The position numbers and the translations under genes were made by a program. A stretch of 7,923 bases of DNA, from positions 1 through 7,923 of the forward strand of contig CAZIWW010000033.1 of the NCBI GenBank assembly GCA_964543275.1, read 5' to 3'. This stretch comes from CAZIWW01 sp964543275. Lineage in GTDB: Bacteria > Patescibacteriota > Minisyncoccia > Moranbacterales > UBA11712. This document shows positions 4,763-7,923 of the stretch, one piece after another (the first letter of the stretch is position 1; the number at the start of each line of letters is the position of its first letter). Below the pieces are notes generated by a model. It made no database searches. It saw nothing but the letters and a program-made list of their open reading frames with translations, and was not told the DNA's origin.

Positions 4763-4907
4763 AATTTCTAATTGATCTAATTCCTAATTGCTCTAAAGAG
4801 ATCCTAAGCACCAATTACCCAAGAACCGAATCCAGACTTCTCGAATGTTTGGGAATTAGGTGTTGGGATTTTCTTAGGTTAATTAGAAATTAGGTTAATT
4901 AGAAATT
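4763..4907. repeat. 145-nt long imperfect hairpin between ispG and uppS
   Basis: Arms 4763-4822 and 4849-4907 pair almost throughout. The outer 27 bases pair as 24 Watson-Crick, 2 G-U and 1 C-A. The middle part (4790-4800 with 4870-4880) has 5 Watson-Crick, 4 G-U and 2 mismatches. The inner part (4801-4822 with 4849-4869) is paired with one G-U and three single-base bulges. The loop is about 26 nt. The right arm overlaps the ispG 3' end and provides its TAA stop. It also contains a perfect 16-bp tandem duplication, ttaggttaattagaaa at 4874-4889 and 4890-4905. No ORF lies inside, so it is a MITE-like or RNA-structure element. Confidence 0.8.
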
Positions 4908-5954
4908 CTCCAATTCTCTCTTAAACTCTCTTAATAAATCCTTCTCCCTAACTCTTTTCACAATCTTCCCCTTCTTGCAAATCAGCCCCGCTCCCACACC
5001 GCCAATGACCGCCAAGTCGGCTTCCCGCGCCTCGCCCGGTCCGTTGACCACACAACCCATCACCGCCACATGGATATCTTTATCCACATCTTTAACTATA
5101 TCTTCCACTTTTTTAGTCAGTCCGATTAAATCAATTTTGGTCCTGCCGCAAGTCGGACAGCTGGTAACCGTAATGCCTCTTTTTCTTATCTTAAGCGAGC
5201 GTAAAATTTCCCAAGCCACTTTAATTTCTTCAACCGGATCGGCCGTAAGCGACACTCGAATAGTATCCCCGATTCCTTCATAAAGCAAATGACCAATCCC
5301 GATAGCCGACATAATCGTTCCGCGGAAAATTGTCCCGGCTTCGGTTATGCCAAGATGCAGAGGATAATTGACTTTTCGGCTTAACTTTTTATAACTCTCT
5401 ACCGTCCGCTCGATGTCCGAGGCTTTAAGCGAAATAATAATATCTTTGAAGTTAAGTTTCTCTAAAATCTTTATATGTCGCATGGCCGATTCTATCATAG
5501 CCGCCGTTGTAACCTTATTTTTATACTTTCTCAAAATTTCTTTCTCCAGCGAACCGCCGTTGACGCCAATTCTAATGGGAATTTTTTTCGCCTTGCAAGC
5601 CTTCACCACCTTTTCTATCTTATCCAACGATCCAATATTCCCCGGATTTATGCGAAGTTTATCCACTCCCTGCCTAACTGACTCCAGCGCCAATTGATAG
5701 GAAAAATGAATATCTGCCACCAGCGGCAGACTAATTTTGGATTTTATTCTACCAATAGCTTCAGCCGCTTTCATATCCGGCACCGCCACCCGAATAATTT
5801 CGCAGCCGGCCTTCTCCAGCTCTTTTATTTGCTTGACAGTCTTTGAAACATCCGACGTGTTTGTATTGGTCATCGACTGCACTGAAATCGGCGCGCCGCC
5901 TCCGATGAAGAGACTGCCAATTTTAACTTTCCTGGTTTTTTTGCGTTTAATCAT
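4899..5954 (-). CDS. ispG: 4-hydroxy-3-methylbut-2-enyl diphosphate synthase (MEP pathway)
   Basis: Iron-sulfur enzyme that reductively opens methylerythritol cyclodiphosphate to HMBPP, the last but one step of the MEP route to isoprenoids; cytoplasmic. The 351-aa product shows the TIM-barrel half with GGGAPISVQSMTN (18-30), VADIHF (79-84), RINPGNIG (101-108) and GITEAG (202-207). The C-terminal 4Fe-4S half has SCPTCGR (Cys266, Cys269) and GCVVNGPGE (Cys301 and the cluster ligand Glu308). It is complete and slightly shorter than the 372-aa E. coli enzyme. I chose ATG 5954 because it begins the conserved region; the in-frame TTG at 6017 would start at about the expected transcription start. 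No clear Shine-Dalgarno is present. The last residues (ENF) and stop come from a long hairpin arm. Its product feeds the pathway that uppS, next downstream, draws on. Confidence 0.96.
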   Translation of the reverse strand: MIKRKKTRKVKIGSLFIGGGAPISVQSMTNTNTSDVSKTVKQIKELEKAGCEIIRVAVPDMKAAEAIGRIKSKISLPLVADIHFSYQLALESVRQGVDKLRINPGNIGSLDKIEKVVKACKAKKIPIRIGVNGGSLEKEILRKYKNKVTTAAMIESAMRHIKILEKLNFKDIIISLKASDIERTVESYKKLSRKVNYPLHLGITEAGTIFRGTIMSAIGIGHLLYEGIGDTIRVSLTADPVEEIKVAWEILRSLKIRKRGITVTSCPTCGRTKIDLIGLTKKVEDIVKDVDKDIHVAVMGCVVNGPGEAREADLAVIGGVGAGLICKKGKIVKRVREKDLLREFKRELENF

Positions 5955-6021
5955 AACTAGACTAGCTATCGCAGTTTTGCGCTTCCAGACCACGCTAAAT
6001 CGACATCCCGCTAACAATTAC

Positions 6022-6030
6022 ACTATAGCA
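6022..6030 (-). promoter_or_regulatory. Extended -10 promoter candidate for ispG
   Basis: The minus strand reads TGCTATAGT, an extended -10 (TGn followed by TATAGT, five of six to consensus). No good -35 is visible, which is common for extended -10 promoters. It comes straight after the U-tract of the preceding terminator and about 70 bases before the ispG ATG, which is where a new transcription unit should start. Predicted transcription start near 6015. Confidence 0.45.
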
Positions 6031-6052
6031 CATTGCCAAAAAATCAAAAACA

Positions 6053-6096
6053 ACAGAGGCGCTTCGGCCGAAACCGGGTCGCCTCTGCGCCTCTGT
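6053..6096 (-). terminator. Intrinsic terminator of the DsbA-like operon
   Basis: acagaggcgc (6053-6062) pairs perfectly with gcgcctctgt (6087-6096), a GC-rich 10-bp stem. On the minus strand it is followed by TGTTTTTGATTTTTTGG, a strong U-tract. A second copy of cgcctctg (6080-6087) allows a competing 8-bp stem with 6054-6061. It lies 78 bases past the stop of the DsbA-like gene and directly ahead of the ispG promoter. Confidence 0.78.
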
Positions 6097-6174
6097 AAAA
6101 TCAAATACTTGCAAATTTGCTTTTAAAGTGCAGCACCTTATAGGCTAGAAAATATGAGATATCAACACTTAACA

Positions 6175-7341
6175 CTATTCTCCTAGCTGTTCCTCAATCA
6201 TCTTCTTCATCTCCTCATAGCCTACCACTCCGCCGGAGAATTGATCGCCGACAAAGAAAGATGGCGTTCCCGAAATACCAAACTCTTTAGCTTGATCGCT
6301 GTCAGCTGAAATTTTATCTTCGAACTTAGACTGACTCATACATTCGTTAAACTTTGACATACTTAATCCAAAAGAGGCGGCGTAGGCTTTAAATTTAGCG
6401 TCAGCGGAAGCCTTGCTGTCGCTCCAGTCTTTTTGAGTCGCGTACAGCTTGTCTGCCATTTCCCAAAACTTTCCCTGCTCTCCGGCGCATTCAGACGCCA
6501 TAGATGCTTGTTTAGCCCGCTCGTGAAAATCCAGCGGGAGCTGTTTATAGACAAACAAAACTTTGTCCTTGTAGTCTTCTAAAATCTTCTTGAAACTCTG
6601 CTCATAAAACATTTTAGAATAAGGACACTGGAAATCGCTAAAGAGTATCACTTTCACCTTTGAGTCTTTCAGACCAAGCTGATCATCGCTATCGCCAACT
6701 CCCGGAACCAATAGATATTTCCCGGGTTTAATGCCAACCTGTTCCGAATTCATAAGATAACCGTCATTTATCTTGGTAAATACTTCTCTGGCTTGAGCGT
6801 AAACATCCGACTTAGTTATGTTTTCGTCAAAGATAAAGGCGGGAACACTTTTTACGTTAAATTGCGAAATTAATTTTTCACCTTTGGAAGAATCAATTTC
6901 GACAGACTCCGCCAAAAGCGTCGGGATAACCCTCTTCAACCACTTAAGGGTTTCAGTCGGATCGCAATCCTCGCACTTGCTGTCGGTCAAAACTTGAACT
7001 TTTATGATAGGCTCGCTGTAAGCTACCCAAGTTCTATCATCCAAAGTAAATATATCCGATTCTTTCAAAGCCTTCGGCGAAGCACCTTGCCGGCTTACAA
7101 ATTGAGCCACATCAACAAAAACGCTCCCCGCTAAAAGGCCGGCCAACAGTATAATTACCGAAAGATAATTTTTTATTCGCTTTTTGATCTTTTTACTATT
7201 GTCTCCACGACTAATTACAACATCCGCCTTTTCTTTACTGTCGCCCTCGACACCGCCAAGGCCGAGTTGGTCATTACCTTTTCCGCTTTCCCCTAGCTTT
7301 AAAATCTCTTGTCCCTCCTTCTTATTTTTTTCTTCCGTCAT
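6175..7341 (-). CDS. Membrane-anchored double-thioredoxin-fold DsbA-like protein
   Basis: A 388-aa protein. Residues 1-58 are polar and probably cytoplasmic, 59-80 form one transmembrane anchor (preceded by KKIKKRIK, so the rest lies outside), about 111-195 form a thioredoxin-like domain, and about 205-386 a DsbA-type domain. Domain one has a CEDC pair (123-126) and a cis-Pro loop SVP (Pro167). Domain two has FSDFQCPYS (Cys239, Ser242) where most relatives have CPxC, the helical insertion with ECAGEQGKFWE (Cys285), Cys334, and the GTPSFFVG cis-Pro loop (Pro360). The missing second Cys argues against simple oxidase action by domain two; domain one or Cys285 could resolve the disulfide. The likely role is thiol chemistry on exported proteins (inference). 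It follows a one-helix membrane gene by 27 bases; there is no clear Shine-Dalgarno. TAG stop. Confidence 0.88.
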   Translation of the reverse strand: MTEEKNKKEGQEILKLGESGKGNDQLGLGGVEGDSKEKADVVISRGDNSKKIKKRIKNYLSVIILLAGLLAGSVFVDVAQFVSRQGASPKALKESDIFTLDDRTWVAYSEPIIKVQVLTDSKCEDCDPTETLKWLKRVIPTLLAESVEIDSSKGEKLISQFNVKSVPAFIFDENITKSDVYAQAREVFTKINDGYLMNSEQVGIKPGKYLLVPGVGDSDDQLGLKDSKVKVILFSDFQCPYSKMFYEQSFKKILEDYKDKVLFVYKQLPLDFHERAKQASMASECAGEQGKFWEMADKLYATQKDWSDSKASADAKFKAYAASFGLSMSKFNECMSQSKFEDKISADSDQAKEFGISGTPSFFVGDQFSGGVVGYEEMKKMIEEQLGE

Positions 7342-7368
7342 AGTTTAAAATTTTATTAGATTAAATCG

Positions 7369-7674
7369 TTAACCGCTGTTTTCGTCATTGGAATCCTCCG
7401 CTGGTTGCGATTCTTTCTGATCCACCTGTTGCCGACCCGGCTGAACTGCTTCTTCCTCATCCCCATTATTCCTACTATCTGCTCCGATCAAATCAAAATC
7501 TTGTTTTATCCCCGCAATTAAATAATCATTATAGCCAATAGTCACTCTCTTCCTGGCCTCCATCTTCACTGCCACGCCTATTAAAAAGCCGAGAATGAAA
7601 ATCAGTAGAAAATTAATGACATTTTCCGTTATCTTAATTTTACTATTCGATTTTGGCTTAAATTCTTCGTTCAT
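7369..7674 (-). CDS. Small single-helix membrane protein upstream of the DsbA-like gene
   Basis: A 101-aa protein from ATG 7674. A short basic N-terminus (KPKSNSKIKIT) leads into one transmembrane helix at about 18-37, then a positively charged EARKR step and RVTIGYNDY, which looks like the most conserved part. The C-terminal 40 residues are an acidic, Gln/Asp/Glu/Asn-rich disordered tail. No signal cleavage site is evident. I do not know a named family, though I associate small proteins with this TM plus TIGYxDY layout with DsbA-like genes of Patescibacteria (memory, not checked). It is first in a two-gene unit and may be a membrane partner of the DsbA-like protein. No Shine-Dalgarno is visible ahead of it. 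Confidence 0.75.
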   Translation of the reverse strand: MNEEFKPKSNSKIKITENVINFLLIFILGFLIGVAVKMEARKRVTIGYNDYLIAGIKQDFDLIGADSRNNGDEEEAVQPGRQQVDQKESQPAEDSNDENSG

Positions 7675-7887
7675 ACTATTAAATGTTATAATTAAGCGGT
7701 GTATTATTAATTCTTTAATAACTATAACAAAAAACTAAAGAAGTGTATTGATAATTCCTCCTTTTAAACCAAACTTATTTTATTTTTATATTGCCAATAG
7801 TCTATCAGAATAAATCGAATTAAGCAAGAGCTTACATAAGCCCCGCCCTCGATTGCGCTCTTGAGGCGAATTAAAGTTATTTTGACA
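7675..7887. other. Upstream spacer of the DsbA-like operon
   Basis: AT-rich and without a gene on either strand. It holds the promoter candidate at 7703-7730, an orphan minus-strand AAAAGGAGGAATT (7753-7765) with no start codon after it, and a 7-bp inverted repeat caagagc/gctcttg (7825-7831 and 7857-7863) followed on the minus strand by CTTAATTCGATTT, which may be the terminator of a gene to the right of the window. Confidence 0.5.
7703..7730 (-). promoter_or_regulatory. Candidate promoter of the DsbA-like operon
   Basis: Minus strand: TTGTTA (7725-7730, four of six), 16 bases, AATAAT (7703-7708, five of six). The transcript would start near 7696, leaving only about 20 bases before ATG 7674. 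A TATAAC at 7685-7690 is an alternative that would make the mRNA nearly leaderless, in keeping with the missing ribosome site. Confidence 0.4.
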
Positions 7888-7908
7888 TCCCAGAGCTCGG
7901 CTCTGGGA
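7888..7908. repeat. REP-like palindrome, copy 2 (right edge)
   Basis: A perfect 9-bp stem, tcccagagc (7888-7896) with gctctggga (7900-7908), around loop tcg. It is the intact form of the copy at 3884-3904 (20 of 21 bases). Flanking bases ca/aca also resemble each other. It lies in an intergenic region, as expected for a dispersed extragenic palindrome. Confidence 0.7.
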
Positions 7909-7923
7909 CATAAATATTCAAAT

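Noticed and set aside
4763..4907. CRISPR or direct-repeat array
   Set aside because: The repeats are inverted arms of one hairpin plus a single tandem duplication; there are no regularly spaced repeats with unique spacers.
5955..6017. TTG-started 21-residue extension of IspG
   Set aside because: The conserved N-terminus begins just after ATG 5954, and the predicted transcription start lies at about 6015, so the extension would hardly be transcribed.
5737..6126. Plus-strand 129-codon frame across the ispG start and the terminator
   Set aside because: Antisense of ispG for most of its length, then a frame through the intrinsic terminator; no family features. The same holds for the other plus-strand frames at 529-771, 2645-2833, 3613-3798, 4975-5283, 5413-5697 and 5475-5681.
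6363..6554. Minus-strand 63-codon frame inside the DsbA-like gene
   Set aside because: Out-of-frame shadow of a well-supported gene; contains no plausible domain.

Overview
The window looks like a piece of a Patescibacteria (Candidate Phyla Radiation) genome, most likely of Parcubacteria type. This is judged from protein style and intergenic repeats, not from a marker gene. The undecaprenyl diphosphate synthase has the DGNRRW, FWGSS, YSGDDDM and GEPHMSAG motifs I associate with that group. There is a membrane-anchored two-domain DsbA-like protein preceded by a tiny one-helix protein. Spacers carry AT-rich inverted repeats, a four-helix-bundle (23S intervening-sequence type) gene and short GAGCTCGGCTC palindromes. 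The leftmost 1.5 kb (secreted proteins and a lipoprotein) is visibly more GC-rich in places and cannot be assigned to a lineage. No RNA gene, CRISPR array or complete insertion sequence was seen.

Every gene is on the minus strand, so transcription runs from high to low coordinates. From the right edge the order is: a 101-aa one-helix membrane protein and a 388-aa DsbA-like thiol protein (7674-6175), closed by an intrinsic terminator at 6053-6096; ispG (5954-4899) behind an extended -10 promoter; a spacer holding a 145-nt near-continuous hairpin; uppS (4628-3915); two stacked short palindromes; trxA (3848-3537); a frameshifted four-helix-bundle gene inside an inverted-repeat element (about 3065-3540); trxB (3021-2098) ending in a perfect 14-bp terminator; about 500 bp without a gene; a lipoprotein (1527-943); a secreted 174-aa protein (789-265); a hairpin; and the first 61 residues of another secreted Cys-rich protein that runs off the left edge.

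Two themes link the genes. Isoprenoid and cell-wall lipid supply is represented by IspG (last but one step of the MEP pathway) and UppS (the C55 carrier). Thiol redox is represented by thioredoxin and thioredoxin reductase inside the cell and the DsbA-like protein outside. The Cys-rich exported proteins at the left could be clients of the DsbA-like protein, but that is inference only.

The most interesting material is between the genes: the IVS-like element splitting trxA from trxB, the long hairpin whose right arm supplies the ispG stop codon and whose imperfect pairs are mostly G-U on the plus strand, a terminator-like hairpin just before uppS, a palindrome that may cover the trxA ribosome binding site, and a REP-like palindrome in two copies 4 kb apart.
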